NCBI GenBank assembly: GCA_021788095.1
Contig: JAJYLB010000001.1
Span: 184,779 to 248,778, forward strand
Length of the DNA stretch: 64,000 nt
Source of the DNA: Acidobacteriota bacterium
Lineage (GTDB): Bacteria > Acidobacteriota > Terriglobia > Acidiferrales > UBA7541
Reading direction: 5' to 3'
This document shows, one piece after another, positions 35,203 through 44,871 of the stretch. A program made the position numbers and the translations under genes. Every line of letters begins with the position of its first letter. Positions within the stretch are counted from its first letter, which is position 1. The notes beneath the pieces were generated by a model. The model ran no database searches. It was given only the letters and a program-made list of their open reading frames with translations, and was not told the DNA's origin.

Positions 35203-38124
35203 TTGAGGCTTGCGGCGGCCGCAAAGAAGAAAGGTTTCTTTGTCCGGTTCCTGTGGCCCGCGTTGATCGTGTGCGCGTGGGGCTGGATGCCGGCTGTCTC
35301 CGCTAAGGCCCAGCAACAGCAGCAACGCCCGCTCGAGGGCATCCAAGCCGCTCCCACCCAGACGCATACCAAGCCCTTCATCTCCCAGATCGAATTCATC
35401 GGAAGCCGCACGTATCCCCGGGACACGCTCCTGGCGCGCATCTACAGCCGCAAGGGCGATCCCTACGATGCCGATCTGCTCCGGCGCGACTTCCACGCCC
35501 TCTGGAATACCGCCTACTTCCAAAACGTCGAACTCATCGTCCAGCAGGATCCCCACGACAAGCTCGGCCGGATCGTCATCTTCTACCTCGAGGACCGGCC
35601 CGTCATTCGCGAGATCAATTTCCCGGGCTTGAAGACCGTGACGAAGTCCGACGTCCTCCAGGCCAACAAGCAGGCCAAGGTGCACATGGAGGAAGAGGAT
35701 CGGTTCGATCCGACGAACATCATGAAGGAGGTCCAGGTCATCAAGGCGCTGCTCGCCGAACATGGCCGCCAGTTCGCCGTCGTGAAGCCCACCTACACCC
35801 GGATACCCGCCACCCCCGCCGTCATCCTGGATTTCAACGTGAACGAAGGTCCCAAGGTCAAGGTGGGCAAGATCATCCTCCAGGGCAATCATGCGTTCAC
35901 CAACTACCGCATCATTCGCACGATGAAAAACACCCGGCCCTACGAAATCCCGCTCTACTGGTTCGGCATCCCGGTGATGAGCAAGACCTACGACGAAGAC
36001 AAGTTGGATCACGATCTGGCCACCGGGGTCGAAGCCCTCTATCAGGACCACGGCTACGAGCGCGCCCTCGTCGAGACGCCCATCACCAAGACCGTCGACG
36101 TCCACCGCGCCGGCATCCCGTGGCTTCCGCTGCCGTGGATCGGGGCCGAGCACGGCAAGGCCACGAACATCACCATCCCTATCGAGGAGGGAGCGGTCTA
36201 CCGCATGGGCGTGCTGCACATCGTCAACGCCAACCCGGAGAAAGGCCTGTACTTCAAGACGCAGTTCCTCGAAAGCCTGTTTCCCGTCAAGAAGGGGCAG
36301 ATCTTCGACGCCGGCAAGGCGCGCGACACGGATAAGACCTACACCGATTTGTACGGGACCCTGGGCTTTGTCGATTTCACCGTGCAGCCGAACACCGACG
36401 CCGACCCGAAGACCCACATCATCAACCTCACGCTCAGCTTCGACCCGGGGAAGCAGTACTACGTCCGCCGCATCGACTTCACCGGCAATTCCACCACCCG
36501 CGACAAGGTGATCCGGCGCGCGCTAATGCTGAACGAGGGCGACATCTTCAATAAGCACCTCTGGGACCTCAGCATCTTGCGGCTGAATCAGCTGGGCTAT
36601 TTCAATACCATCAAGGATACCGACGCCACCATCAACCGCGACACGGGGAACGGCACGGTGGATATCACTCTGCCCGTGAAGGAGAAGGGGAAGCAGTCGA
36701 TTGGGCTCACCGGTGGCGTCAGCGGCTTGGCGGGCACCTTCATCGGACTCAACTACCAGACGAACAATTTCCTCGGCCTGGGCGAAACCCTCACCGTGGA
36801 AGCGGACACGGGCACCATCCAGCGCAACTTCACCTTCAGCTTCCAGGAGCCGTACCTGCTCGACCGGCCCATCGCCACCGGCTTCTCCGTCTTTTCCACG
36901 TATTTCGCCTACGACCAGGCCCGCGAGACTTCCATCCTCCTGGGTCAGCAGGTGAACATACCGGGCAACATCGCCGAGAACTACAACATCACCAGCAAAG
37001 GGTTCAGCCTGTTCGCCAGCGCGCCCATTCGGCAGTTCTCCTTCGCCCGGCTCGGCCTCACCTACCAGTACTCGCGAAGCACCATCACCGCCTACAGCGC
37101 CGCCTCCACCGCGCTCTTCACCGCATTGCAGTTCCGCAGTCTGGCGGGGCCCTCCCAGCTGCAGGGGATCGTGGCCAGCAGTTTCACTCCTACCCTGACC
37201 TACAGCACCGTCAACAACTTCTACAATCCGACGGCGGGCAAATATTTCTCGGCGGGGCTGAACTACGAGGGCTTGGGCGGCAACGTCAACCTGGTGTCTC
37301 CCAACTTTGAGCTCAGATACTATCATCCGATCAACCACCATCGGAACGTGCTGGCTTTCCATCTGCTCACCAGCTTCGCCACCGGGTACGGCAACCAGGT
37401 CACTCCCCCGTTCAATCGCTTCTACACGGGCGGCGAGGACAGCGTCCGCGGCTACGACTTCTACACCATCTCTCCGTGGGGCTTCGTCCCGACGCTGGAA
37501 ACGTCCAGCGTGAGCTTTTTCAATCCGACCATCCTCAACTCCCAGGGCCAGCCCACCCTGCAAACGCTCGCCGTTCCCGTGCTCCATTTCGTGGCCACGC
37601 GGCCTGGCGGCGACACCATGGCCGTCGGCAATTTCGAGTACCGCATCCCCATCGTGGGCAACTACCTGCAGATGGACGCCTTCTTCGACGCCGGCCTCTC
37701 CGGCGACCTCCGCAGCAGCCAGTTGTTGATGAATCCCACCACGCTGACCGCCATGAGGCAGGATTTCCCCAATGCGGCGTTTCCCCACATCCGCATCCCG
37801 TCCATCGTGCCGCTCGCTCCGGGAACCAATTTCGCTCTGCACGATTCGACGGGAATCGAATTCGTCGTTCAGCTTCCGATCATCCAGGCCCCTTTCCGCG
37901 TGTACTACGCCTGGAACCCCAACCGCTTGACCAATACGATCGTCGAGCCGACCGGCGCCTACTTCCTCAGCCCGGCCCTGAAGGCCGGCTTGCCTCCCGA
38001 GGTGCTGCAGACGCAGATCATCCCCCAACTCCATACCTTTATCACCACCGAGCCCGGCCATTATCCTTCGTTCTTATTCGAGCCGTCGCACACCATCCGC
38101 TTCACCGTTAGCCGTACGTTCTGA
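35203..38124 (+). CDS. bamA: Outer membrane protein assembly factor BamA
   Basis: Central pore of the beta-barrel assembly machine. 973 residues from the TTG at 35203, with GAGGGGG upstream. A signal peptide (LWPALIVCAWGWMPAVSAKA) is followed by a Gln-rich linker and several POTRA domains up to about residue 490 (ISQIEFIGSRTYPRDTLLAR; GKIILQGNHAFTNYRIIRTM; VRRIDFTGNSTTRDKVIRRA). The C-terminal half is a beta-barrel ending in the aromatic signature HTIRFTVSRTF. The lid-loop motif is VRGYDFYTISP, in place of VRGF. It is longer than E. coli BamA (about 810 residues) because of extended loops in the barrel. Confidence 0.95.
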   Translation: MRLAAAAKKKGFFVRFLWPALIVCAWGWMPAVSAKAQQQQQRPLEGIQAAPTQTHTKPFISQIEFIGSRTYPRDTLLARIYSRKGDPYDADLLRRDFHALWNTAYFQNVELIVQQDPHDKLGRIVIFYLEDRPVIREINFPGLKTVTKSDVLQANKQAKVHMEEEDRFDPTNIMKEVQVIKALLAEHGRQFAVVKPTYTRIPATPAVILDFNVNEGPKVKVGKIILQGNHAFTNYRIIRTMKNTRPYEIPLYWFGIPVMSKTYDEDKLDHDLATGVEALYQDHGYERALVETPITKTVDVHRAGIPWLPLPWIGAEHGKATNITIPIEEGAVYRMGVLHIVNANPEKGLYFKTQFLESLFPVKKGQIFDAGKARDTDKTYTDLYGTLGFVDFTVQPNTDADPKTHIINLTLSFDPGKQYYVRRIDFTGNSTTRDKVIRRALMLNEGDIFNKHLWDLSILRLNQLGYFNTIKDTDATINRDTGNGTVDITLPVKEKGKQSIGLTGGVSGLAGTFIGLNYQTNNFLGLGETLTVEADTGTIQRNFTFSFQEPYLLDRPIATGFSVFSTYFAYDQARETSILLGQQVNIPGNIAENYNITSKGFSLFASAPIRQFSFARLGLTYQYSRSTITAYSAASTALFTALQFRSLAGPSQLQGIVASSFTPTLTYSTVNNFYNPTAGKYFSAGLNYEGLGGNVNLVSPNFELRYYHPINHHRNVLAFHLLTSFATGYGNQVTPPFNRFYTGGEDSVRGYDFYTISPWGFVPTLETSSVSFFNPTILNSQGQPTLQTLAVPVLHFVATRPGGDTMAVGNFEYRIPIVGNYLQMDAFFDAGLSGDLRSSQLLMNPTTLTAMRQDFPNAAFPHIRIPSIVPLAPGTNFALHDSTGIEFVVQLPIIQAPFRVYYAWNPNRLTNTIVEPTGAYFLSPALKAGLPPEVLQTQIIPQLHTFITTEPGHYPSFLFEPSHTIRFTVSRTF

Positions 38125-38245
38125 CGCACCATGGGAGGAACCAATGCCAGCGCCGATCCGACCGAGGAAGCCCCGCCGGGCTGCGTCCCGGCTAAGGCTC
38201 GAAGACGGGAACGGCTGCGCCGGGTCCGGGGCGCGGGTGGTACCG

Positions 38246-38261
38246 TCCCGAAGCTTCGGGA
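38246..38261. repeat. Perfect TCCCGAAGCTTCGGGA palindrome between bamA and the lipoprotein gene
   Basis: A fully self-complementary 16-mer. Downstream at 38271-38290 the words GATTTCGGG and TTCGGGACGG repeat parts of it. Confidence 0.9.
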
Positions 38262-38340
38262 TGGGGCGCCCCGATTTCGGGTTCGGGACGGATTTGGTAG
38301 GATGGGCGCCTGCCGCCGCTCGAGAATCCACAGCGGAGAA

Positions 38341-41300
38341 ATGCGCATGAGACGCGGACACTACTTCGCCGCCCTGGGCGTCGGCCTGCTCGCCGGCCTG
38401 CTGGCGGCATGCGGCGGCGGCAGCCACGTGGCGACAGGGGTAACCATTGCGCCCAGCGCCGCCACGGTTGTTCTGGACGGCACGCAGCAGTTCTCCGCCT
38501 CGGTCAGCGGGCCGAGCAACACCGCGGTTACCTGGAGCATCACCGGCACCGGCTGCAGCGGCAGTGCCTGCGGCACCATCGACTCCACCGGCCTCTACAC
38601 CGCTCCTTCCGCTCTGCCGAATCCCAGCACCGTCTCCGTTACGGCCACCAGCCAAGCCGATACGAAGGCTTCGGCCACGGCGCAGGTCACCATCGAAACC
38701 GGCGTGCAGGTGACCGTCGCTCCTGCTTCCGCCACGCTCGGCACGAACGAAACGCTCCAATTGACCGCTACGGTGACGGGGACGAGCAATACGGGCGTGA
38801 CTTGGGACGTCAACGGCACGGTGAATGGCGACAGCACCGGAGGCCTGATCTGCACGATAGGGTCGAGTCCGTGCCAACCGCCGGCCACGCCTGTGGACAC
38901 CGTCTACTACGCGGCGCCCGCCGCCCACCCCACTTCGCAAATTACCATCACCGCCACTTCGGTGGCCGATACCTCACGCAGGGGCAGCGTCACGTTCACC
39001 GTGCTGGCGGCGGTCAGCCCGGTCGTCGCCGCGCTTTCGCCCTCGTCTGCCGCGCAGGGCGCGGTCGTCCAGAGCGTCTATCTCTCCGCGGAATCGCCTT
39101 CGAATTTCTTTTCGACGAGTACCATCTTGGCCAACGGCCAACCCGTGCCAACCACTTTTATCAGCACTTCCTTGCTTCGCGGCGAGGTCCCCACGGCGTT
39201 CCTGCAGGCGGCCGGCCCGGTCCAGATCGCCGTCGAGGAGCAGGATGGCAGCGTCTCCAATTCGGTGGCCTTGCAAGTAGTGCCCGTACGGCCCGACGTG
39301 ATCTCGTACTCGCCGGTGAGCGTGCCCGAGTGTCCTTCGGGCTCCTGCGGCCCTGCCTCGATTACTCTCGATGGAGGCTATCTGTCGCCCTCCACGCTGG
39401 TCCAGTTTAACGGCCAGACGGTAGGCGCTACCCTGAACGGCGCGAACCGGATCGCCGTGTCGCTGCCCGGGTCCTCCCTGCAGGCGGCCGGTCTGTACCA
39501 ATTGACGCTGACCAATCCCGGCGCCTCGCCGGGCGAATCCGCCGTCAACGTGGCCGTGGCGCCCGACCTTTCCGCTACTCCTCCCTCCATCGTGGCCACG
39601 GCCACCGTGGGAACGAGTCCCGCCGCCGTGGCCATCGATCGCGCCACGGGAGTTGCCGTGGTTGCCAACACCGGCAGCAACACAATCTCCCTCATCAACC
39701 TGACAGCCTGTTCCGGCGGGTCGTGTCCGGAGAGCGCGGTAGCGGTGGGGAAACGGCCCACCGGCGTTGCCGTGGATCCGTTGCGCGACATCGCGATTGT
39801 CGTGAACCAGGCGGACAACACGCTCTCGCTGGTGAACCTCTTGGGCGGCCAAGTCACCTCGACGATCGCCCTGCCTGCCGGCTATGTCCCCGTGGCCATC
39901 GGCGAAAACCCGCTCACGGGCCATGCGACGGTGGCCAACCAGGAGACCAACACCGTTACGGTAGTCGATCTCTCGAAGAGCCCCGCCGTGGTTACGTCCG
40001 TGGACGTCACCCAAGGCGGAACGCGCGCGGGTGGGACGGGGATGAATCCCCAGGTGGCGATCGAGCCGCACCTGGATTGGGCGATTGTCACCCCGGGCGG
40101 CATTGGCGCTATCACCGCGGTGGACATGGGCCATCCGTCGTTCACCACGGCCGGCCAGCCCACCTACAACGTCGTTTTCAGCTTCGTGCTATCGTCCACC
40201 ACCGCCGGAGTCGCGCTCAACCCGACGACCGACCAGATCCTGCTCACCGACCCCAACAGCAGCGTGCTGTCGGTCTTCAGCCTTCTGGACGAATCGGTGA
40301 AGGGCATCACGGCGGCGGGGTTCACGGACGTGGCCGCGGCCTTGAACCCGCTGACCAACGTCGGTCTCTTCGTCAACCAAGCGTCGAATTCGGTTCAGGC
40401 CGTCGACCTTACCACCACGCAACTTTTGGGCAGCGCGCTCACCGTAGGCGCTTCCCCCGTGAGCGTGGCCATTGACGCGGTGACCGACGAAGCCGTGGTG
40501 GTGAACCAGGGCGACGGCACCGTCTCCGTGGTGTCGCTTGGGGCGGTGCGATCGCCGGCCATCGTCGATGCGGGTCCCGCGCGGCTGTTCGCTTCCTCCG
40601 CGCCGCAACAGGTCACGCTCATCGGCGGCGGGTTCGCGTCCGGGGCTTCGGTGCGAATCGACGGCGCGGCATTGCCTTCCGGCGACGTGCAACTCGCGAA
40701 CAGCCGTCAAATCGGCGTGACCATCCCTCCGTCATTCCTCGCCGGGCCGCGGATGCTCCATCTCGACGTCCAGAATACCGACGGCTCCCTTTCGAACATC
40801 TTTGAGGTGCAAGTGATCCAGGCCGTGGCCGTGGGCACGGCCCCGGTGGCGGTGGCGGTCGATCCGACGCGGAACCTGGCGATCGTCACCAATTCGGGCT
40901 CGAACACGGTCTCCCTGATTGATTTGACCACCGGCAACGTCACCGCCACCGTCAACGTCGGCGCCGACCCGGTCGCCGTCGACGTCAGCCCGTTTCTCGG
41001 CACGGCCGTCATCGCCAATAACGGCGACAATACCGGCTCCCTCCTCAATCTCACCACCTCCCCGCCCAGCGCCACGACGATCTCCCTTGCCGTATCGGGA
41101 GGGCTGGCGAGCGGCCCGATTGCGGTCAGCATCAATCAAGATACCGGCGTGGCGGCCGTGGCCAACCAGCTGAGCAATAGCGTGAGCTTCGTCTCGGCTT
41201 CCAACGGCGAGTTCTCCTCGTCCACCACGGTCGATCAAGGCCCTCTGGCGGTCGCCGTCGATCCGAATCTCAAGATGGCCGGGGTCTTGTGCGCGACGCA

Positions 41301-41733
41301 AAGCCCGTCCACCGTCGACCTCATCAACGAGACTTATTCGCCGTTTCTGCTCACCGGCCACATCACCGGCGCGAACTTGCCCACCGGCATCGCGCTCGAT
41401 CCGGTGAACGATCTTTTCCTCGTGGCCGATAGCGGCGGCAATCGCATCCTGGTGATCGATCCCCAAAACAACAAAATCACCCAGAACATCGCTACGGGTA
41501 TCAATCCCGCCTCGATCGCCTACAACCTCCAGGCCACCGAGGCCGTCACGATCAACGTCGCCAGCAATACCGCGTCGGTCATCGAGGTCAACCCTAACGG
41601 CAGCCAGGTTCGCGACCTCCTGCCCTTGGGTGGATCCACCGAGCAGTCGGTGGCGATCGATCCGGTGACCAACATCGCCGTCGTCGCCGACCAGGCGAAT
41701 AACCGCGTCCTCCTCGTCCCTCTGCCTCACTGA
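38341..41733 (+). CDS. Large lipoprotein with Ig-like and YVTN beta-propeller repeats
   Basis: 1130 residues. The N-terminus MRMRRGHYFAALGVGLLAGL runs into a lipobox LAAC, so it should be lipid-anchored. Two Big-type Ig domains follow (VTIAPSAATVVLDGTQQFSA; VTVAPASATLGTNETLQLTA), then IPT-like domains up to about residue 415. Two blocks of YVTN-type propeller repeats come next (VGTSPAAVAIDRATGVAVVA; VGKRPTGVAVDPLRDIAIVV; VGTAPVAVAVDPTRNLAIVT), separated by another IPT-like domain (QVTLIGGGFASGASVRIDGA). The ATG at 38341 has GGAG five bases upstream; ATG 38347 is also possible. Its position between bamA and skp is unusual and suggests an outer-membrane surface protein dependent on the same machinery. 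Confidence 0.88.
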   Translation: MRMRRGHYFAALGVGLLAGLLAACGGGSHVATGVTIAPSAATVVLDGTQQFSASVSGPSNTAVTWSITGTGCSGSACGTIDSTGLYTAPSALPNPSTVSVTATSQADTKASATAQVTIETGVQVTVAPASATLGTNETLQLTATVTGTSNTGVTWDVNGTVNGDSTGGLICTIGSSPCQPPATPVDTVYYAAPAAHPTSQITITATSVADTSRRGSVTFTVLAAVSPVVAALSPSSAAQGAVVQSVYLSAESPSNFFSTSTILANGQPVPTTFISTSLLRGEVPTAFLQAAGPVQIAVEEQDGSVSNSVALQVVPVRPDVISYSPVSVPECPSGSCGPASITLDGGYLSPSTLVQFNGQTVGATLNGANRIAVSLPGSSLQAAGLYQLTLTNPGASPGESAVNVAVAPDLSATPPSIVATATVGTSPAAVAIDRATGVAVVANTGSNTISLINLTACSGGSCPESAVAVGKRPTGVAVDPLRDIAIVVNQADNTLSLVNLLGGQVTSTIALPAGYVPVAIGENPLTGHATVANQETNTVTVVDLSKSPAVVTSVDVTQGGTRAGGTGMNPQVAIEPHLDWAIVTPGGIGAITAVDMGHPSFTTAGQPTYNVVFSFVLSSTTAGVALNPTTDQILLTDPNSSVLSVFSLLDESVKGITAAGFTDVAAALNPLTNVGLFVNQASNSVQAVDLTTTQLLGSALTVGASPVSVAIDAVTDEAVVVNQGDGTVSVVSLGAVRSPAIVDAGPARLFASSAPQQVTLIGGGFASGASVRIDGAALPSGDVQLANSRQIGVTIPPSFLAGPRMLHLDVQNTDGSLSNIFEVQVIQAVAVGTAPVAVAVDPTRNLAIVTNSGSNTVSLIDLTTGNVTATVNVGADPVAVDVSPFLGTAVIANNGDNTGSLLNLTTSPPSATTISLAVSGGLASGPIAVSINQDTGVAAVANQLSNSVSFVSASNGEFSSSTTVDQGPLAVAVDPNLKMAGVLCATQSPSTVDLINETYSPFLLTGHITGANLPTGIALDPVNDLFLVADSGGNRILVIDPQNNKITQNIATGINPASIAYNLQATEAVTINVASNTASVIEVNPNGSQVRDLLPLGGSTEQSVAIDPVTNIAVVADQANNRVLLVPLPH

Positions 41734-41821
41734 TTCGACGCTACCGGCCTGTTTGACCCGCTGCGGGAAGGGCCACTATAATCCCCCGATGAGGTGCCCC
41801 GCGTGGGCCCGAGGAGAGGCA

Positions 41822-42421
41822 ATGAAAATAAGGAACGCAGCTATCATTTCCCTGGCTCTTTTCATGGCCGGGCCCGCGTGGGCGCAGACCCGCCCGGCGA
41901 CGTCGCGCGCATCGAACGACGCGCCGACGAAAATCGCCGTCATCAATTTTCAAGGGGCCATTGCGCAAAGCGCCGAGGGTAAGCAGGCCATGCAGCAGCT
42001 TCAGGCGAAATTCGCGGCGAAAACCACCGATTTGCAGAACCTTGCGAACAAGATCCAGCAGATTCAGAAGCAGGCCCAAGATGGCGCCAACACGCTGAGC
42101 GACGCGGCCAAGAGCCAAATGGCGCAGGAGTACCAGCTCGATCAGCGCCAGTATCAGCGAAAGCAGCAGGAACTGCAGCAGGAAGAGCAAGATGCGGAAG
42201 GCGACGTCGTCGATAGCATGAGCTTGAAGATGCAGAAGGTGATCAATCAGTACGCTATCTCGCACGGTTACAGCCTCGTTCTCGATACCTCTGCCCAGAG
42301 CATGCCCATTCTGTTCGCTTCGACCGGCGTGGACATTACCGACGCTGTCGTCAAGCTCTACGACCAGACCAATCCTGCCGAGGCGGCCAAGACGCCTGCC
42401 TCGCCCAAGAACAAGAAATAG
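41822..42421 (+). CDS. skp: OmpH/Skp-family periplasmic chaperone
   Basis: Binds unfolded outer-membrane proteins in the periplasm and hands them to the Bam complex. 199 residues from the ATG at 41822, which follows GAGGAGAGGC. The signal peptide is IISLALFMAGPAWA. The first beta strand (TKIAVINFQGAIAQSAEG) and a long coiled-coil pair (about 55-135, QLQAKFAAKTTDLQNLANKI; QYQRKQQELQQEEQDAEG) are typical. The C-terminal strand region is YSLVLDTSAQSMPILFASTG. It is close to the E. coli protein in plan, somewhat longer, with an Ala/Lys-rich tail. Confidence 0.92.
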   Translation: MKIRNAAIISLALFMAGPAWAQTRPATSRASNDAPTKIAVINFQGAIAQSAEGKQAMQQLQAKFAAKTTDLQNLANKIQQIQKQAQDGANTLSDAAKSQMAQEYQLDQRQYQRKQQELQQEEQDAEGDVVDSMSLKMQKVINQYAISHGYSLVLDTSAQSMPILFASTGVDITDAVVKLYDQTNPAEAAKTPASPKNKK

Positions 42422-42855
42422 TCCGATCCCGCCGGCTGGAACCAGCCCCCTCTCGATGGTGGGGGCATCCTCCGGATTTCACCCTGGAGGTCGGCGTCCG
42501 CCTGCCCTTACATCTATGGTGGCACGCGTACGCTCAGAACGGCGCCTGGGGGGCGCGCCAGGGGAGCCGTGGTGGCGGGCTTCAGCCTGCCAAACTTCGC
42601 CCATATCCGGCCGAGCGCCCCAGCATGAAGCACACTGCTCGCGACTGCACGGGGCGCCTGGGGTGGGAAAGGCCCTTGCCTCGCACAGAGGCCACGGACT
42701 GAAGTCCGTGCCACTTGCCAGCGGAACAGCGCCTAAGCTCCGCGCCTGTGCTCGCTTGCCAGGGGTAGTAGCGTCGGGTATACTAAACACGGTAGGAATC
42801 TGGCGGAACCCTAACGTGGGCGAAAGCCCACTTTTTTTTGCTCCGGGTGAGGGGC
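42422..42855. other. rimP-operon leader region with hairpin repeats
   Basis: 434 bases with no supported gene. Hairpins GGCGGGC-TTCA-GCCTGCC (about 42576-42593, one mismatch) and CACGGACT-GA-AGTCCGTG (42693-42710) lie in the first part. The last 100 bases precede a perfect terminator (42816-42839) immediately upstream of rimP. Confidence 0.6.
42816..42839 (+). terminator. Intrinsic terminator / possible attenuator upstream of rimP
   Basis: GTGGGC-GAAA-GCCCAC is followed directly by eight T residues, a textbook Rho-independent terminator with a GNRA tetraloop. It lies only 17 bases before the likely rimP start, too close to serve merely as the end of the skp transcript. An attenuator preceding rimP is known in Proteobacteria (the Rfam rimP leader). 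Here NusA, a termination factor, is encoded in the same operon, so feedback control is plausible. Confidence 0.85.
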
Positions 42856-43305
42856 GTGGACCTCGGGAAAATCCGTGCGGCGGCCGAGCGGGTAGCCGGC
42901 TCGGAAGGCGTGGAAATCGTCGATGTCGAGTGGAAGGTGGGGCGGCAGCGGCTATTGCGGGTGACCATCGATAAGCCCGCGGGCATCTCCCACGGCGATT
43001 GCCAGCGCGTTAGCGAGCAGTTAGGGGTCCTTCTCGACGTCGAGGATCTGGTGCCTGGGCCCCGCTACACCCTCGAAATCAGTTCGCCGGGCCTGGACCG
43101 CAAGCTGCGGAACGCGGCGGAATTCGAGCGGTTCGCCGGCCGGCTCGCCCGTATCAGTTTGGCGGAGCCGGTCGAGAACGCCACCTTCTTTGAAGGGCGG
43201 CTGGCGGGCGTGGCGGAGGGCAACGTCCGGCTGGAGTTCGAGGGGCGCGTGGTTCTGTTGCCCCTGGACCGGATTCGCAAGGCGAATCTCGTTGTGGAGT
43301 GGTAG
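42856..43305 (+). CDS. rimP: Ribosome maturation factor RimP
   Basis: Assembly factor for the 30S subunit. About 149 residues from the GTG at 42856. The N-terminal domain (VEIVDVEWKVGRQRLLRVTI, then HGDCQRVSEQLGVLLD) and the family signature YTLEISSPGLDRKLRNAAEF are present, followed by the Sm-like C-terminal domain ending RKANLVVEW. Alternative starts at GTG 42847 or TTG 42838 exist; the last overlaps the terminator T-run. It is the first gene of the rimP-nusA-infB-ylxP-rbfA-truB operon. Confidence 0.92.
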   Translation: MDLGKIRAAAERVAGSEGVEIVDVEWKVGRQRLLRVTIDKPAGISHGDCQRVSEQLGVLLDVEDLVPGPRYTLEISSPGLDRKLRNAAEFERFAGRLARISLAEPVENATFFEGRLAGVAEGNVRLEFEGRVVLLPLDRIRKANLVVEW

Positions 43306-43317
43306 GAGAAGAGGCGG

Positions 43318-44862
43318 ATGGCGTCGCTGTTGAACCAGACGATCGAGCAGATCAGCCGCGAAAAGCATATCGAGCCGGCGGTCATCGTCGCCGCGATCGA
43401 GGATGCGATGGTGATCGCCGCCCGGAAGTATTACAAAACCGAGGAAGACCTGCGCGGCCGTTACGACGCCGAATCGGGGCAGGTGGACGTCTTTGCCGTG
43501 CGCCAAGTGGTCGAGCAGGTCACCGATCCGCTGCGGGAAGTGACGCTCGAGGAGGCGCGCAAGCGCGATCCTCAGGCCCAGATCGGAAGCGAGTTGCTCC
43601 AGGCCCGGTCCACCGATATGCTCGGCCGCATCGCCGCCCAGACGGCCAAGCAGGTGATTCTCCAGAAAGTGCGCGAGGCCGAGCGCGACACCATTTTTAA
43701 CGAATTCAACGGCCGCGTGGGCGAGTTGGTGAACTGCATCGTCAAGCGAATCGAGGGGCCGGAGGTGATCGTCGAGCTGGGCCGTACCGAGGCCCGCATG
43801 CCCCGCCGCGAGCAGTCCCGCGCCGAAGCCTACAACGTCGGCGACCGCCTCCGCGTGGTGATTCGCGCCGTCGAACGCGCGGGCCGCGGTCCCCAGGTGG
43901 TGATTTCGCGGGCCGATCCGACGCTCGTACAGCGTCTGTTCGAGATGGAAGTGCCGGAAATCTACGACGCCACGGTGCGCATCCGGGCGGTGGCGCGCGA
44001 GGCGGGCGAGCGGACCAAGATCGCGGTCGAAAGCCACGACAAGGACGTGGACCCGGTGGGGGCGTGCGTGGGCATGAAGGGCATGCGGGTGCAATCCATC
44101 ATCCGCGAGTTGCGCGGCGAGAAGATCGATATCATCCCCTTTTCCGAGGATATCGTGACGTTTGCCCTGAAGGCGCTCAGCCCCGCCAAGGTCTCCCGCG
44201 TCCAGGTTGTCGATCCGGAGGAGAAGCGGCTGGAAGTGATCGTCGAAGACACCCAGCTCTCCCTCGCCATCGGCAAGAAGGGCCAGAACGTGCGCTTGGC
44301 CAGCAAGCTGGTGGGCTGGAATATCGACATCAAGAGCGAAGAAGAGAAGCGGAGGGAGATCGAGGAGCAGATGACCGCGCTCACCACCCCGGTCACCCCT
44401 CTCGAGGAACTCGCGGGCGTCGGCCCGAAGACGCGCGAGCGCCTCCAGGAACACGGCATCACCGCCGTCGAGCGGCTGGCGGATATGACTCCCGAGCAGC
44501 TCATGGAGATCCCGGGGATCGGCGAAAAAGTTGTGGAGAAAATCCGCGCCGCAGTCGCAAACTATTTCGAGACGCTCGACGCCGGCACCGCGCCCGCCGC
44601 GCCGGCCGAAGCCGCCGGAACCGAGACGGAATCCGAAACTCAGCCGCCGGCTGAATCCGCCGGAGCCGAAGCCGAGACGCCGCTTCCGGCTGCCCCTGCC
44701 GAACCGGCAGAAACCGGCGAAGCGGAAGCCGCATCGGGCGAAACCGAGCTGGACGAGGCCGCGCCGGGTGAATCCGCGCCGGAGGAGCCCGCGGCCGACG
44801 CTTCCCCTGCGCCGGAGAAAGAGCCGGAGGATTCCGCGCCGGGCGAAACGCTCCAGGAGTAG
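43318..44862 (+). CDS. nusA: Transcription termination/antitermination factor NusA
   Basis: 514 residues. The N-terminal RNAP-binding domain (LNQTIEQISREKHIEPAVIV) is followed by S1 (about 135-200, GELVNCIVKRIEGPEVIVEL) and two KH domains (VGACVGMKGMRVQSIIRELR; LSLAIGKKGQNVRLASKLVG). A helix-hairpin-helix pair sits near 365-420 (LEELAGVGPKTRERLQEHGI; PEQLMEIPGIGEKVVEKIRA). The last 90 residues are a very acidic Ala/Pro/Glu tail. It starts 12 bases after rimP. The small ylxR gene that often lies between nusA and infB is absent. Confidence 0.96.
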   Translation: MASLLNQTIEQISREKHIEPAVIVAAIEDAMVIAARKYYKTEEDLRGRYDAESGQVDVFAVRQVVEQVTDPLREVTLEEARKRDPQAQIGSELLQARSTDMLGRIAAQTAKQVILQKVREAERDTIFNEFNGRVGELVNCIVKRIEGPEVIVELGRTEARMPRREQSRAEAYNVGDRLRVVIRAVERAGRGPQVVISRADPTLVQRLFEMEVPEIYDATVRIRAVAREAGERTKIAVESHDKDVDPVGACVGMKGMRVQSIIRELRGEKIDIIPFSEDIVTFALKALSPAKVSRVQVVDPEEKRLEVIVEDTQLSLAIGKKGQNVRLASKLVGWNIDIKSEEEKRREIEEQMTALTTPVTPLEELAGVGPKTRERLQEHGITAVERLADMTPEQLMEIPGIGEKVVEKIRAAVANYFETLDAGTAPAAPAEAAGTETESETQPPAESAGAEAETPLPAAPAEPAETGEAEAASGETELDEAAPGESAPEEPAADASPAPEKEPEDSAPGETLQE

Positions 44863-44871
44863 ACTGAACGA

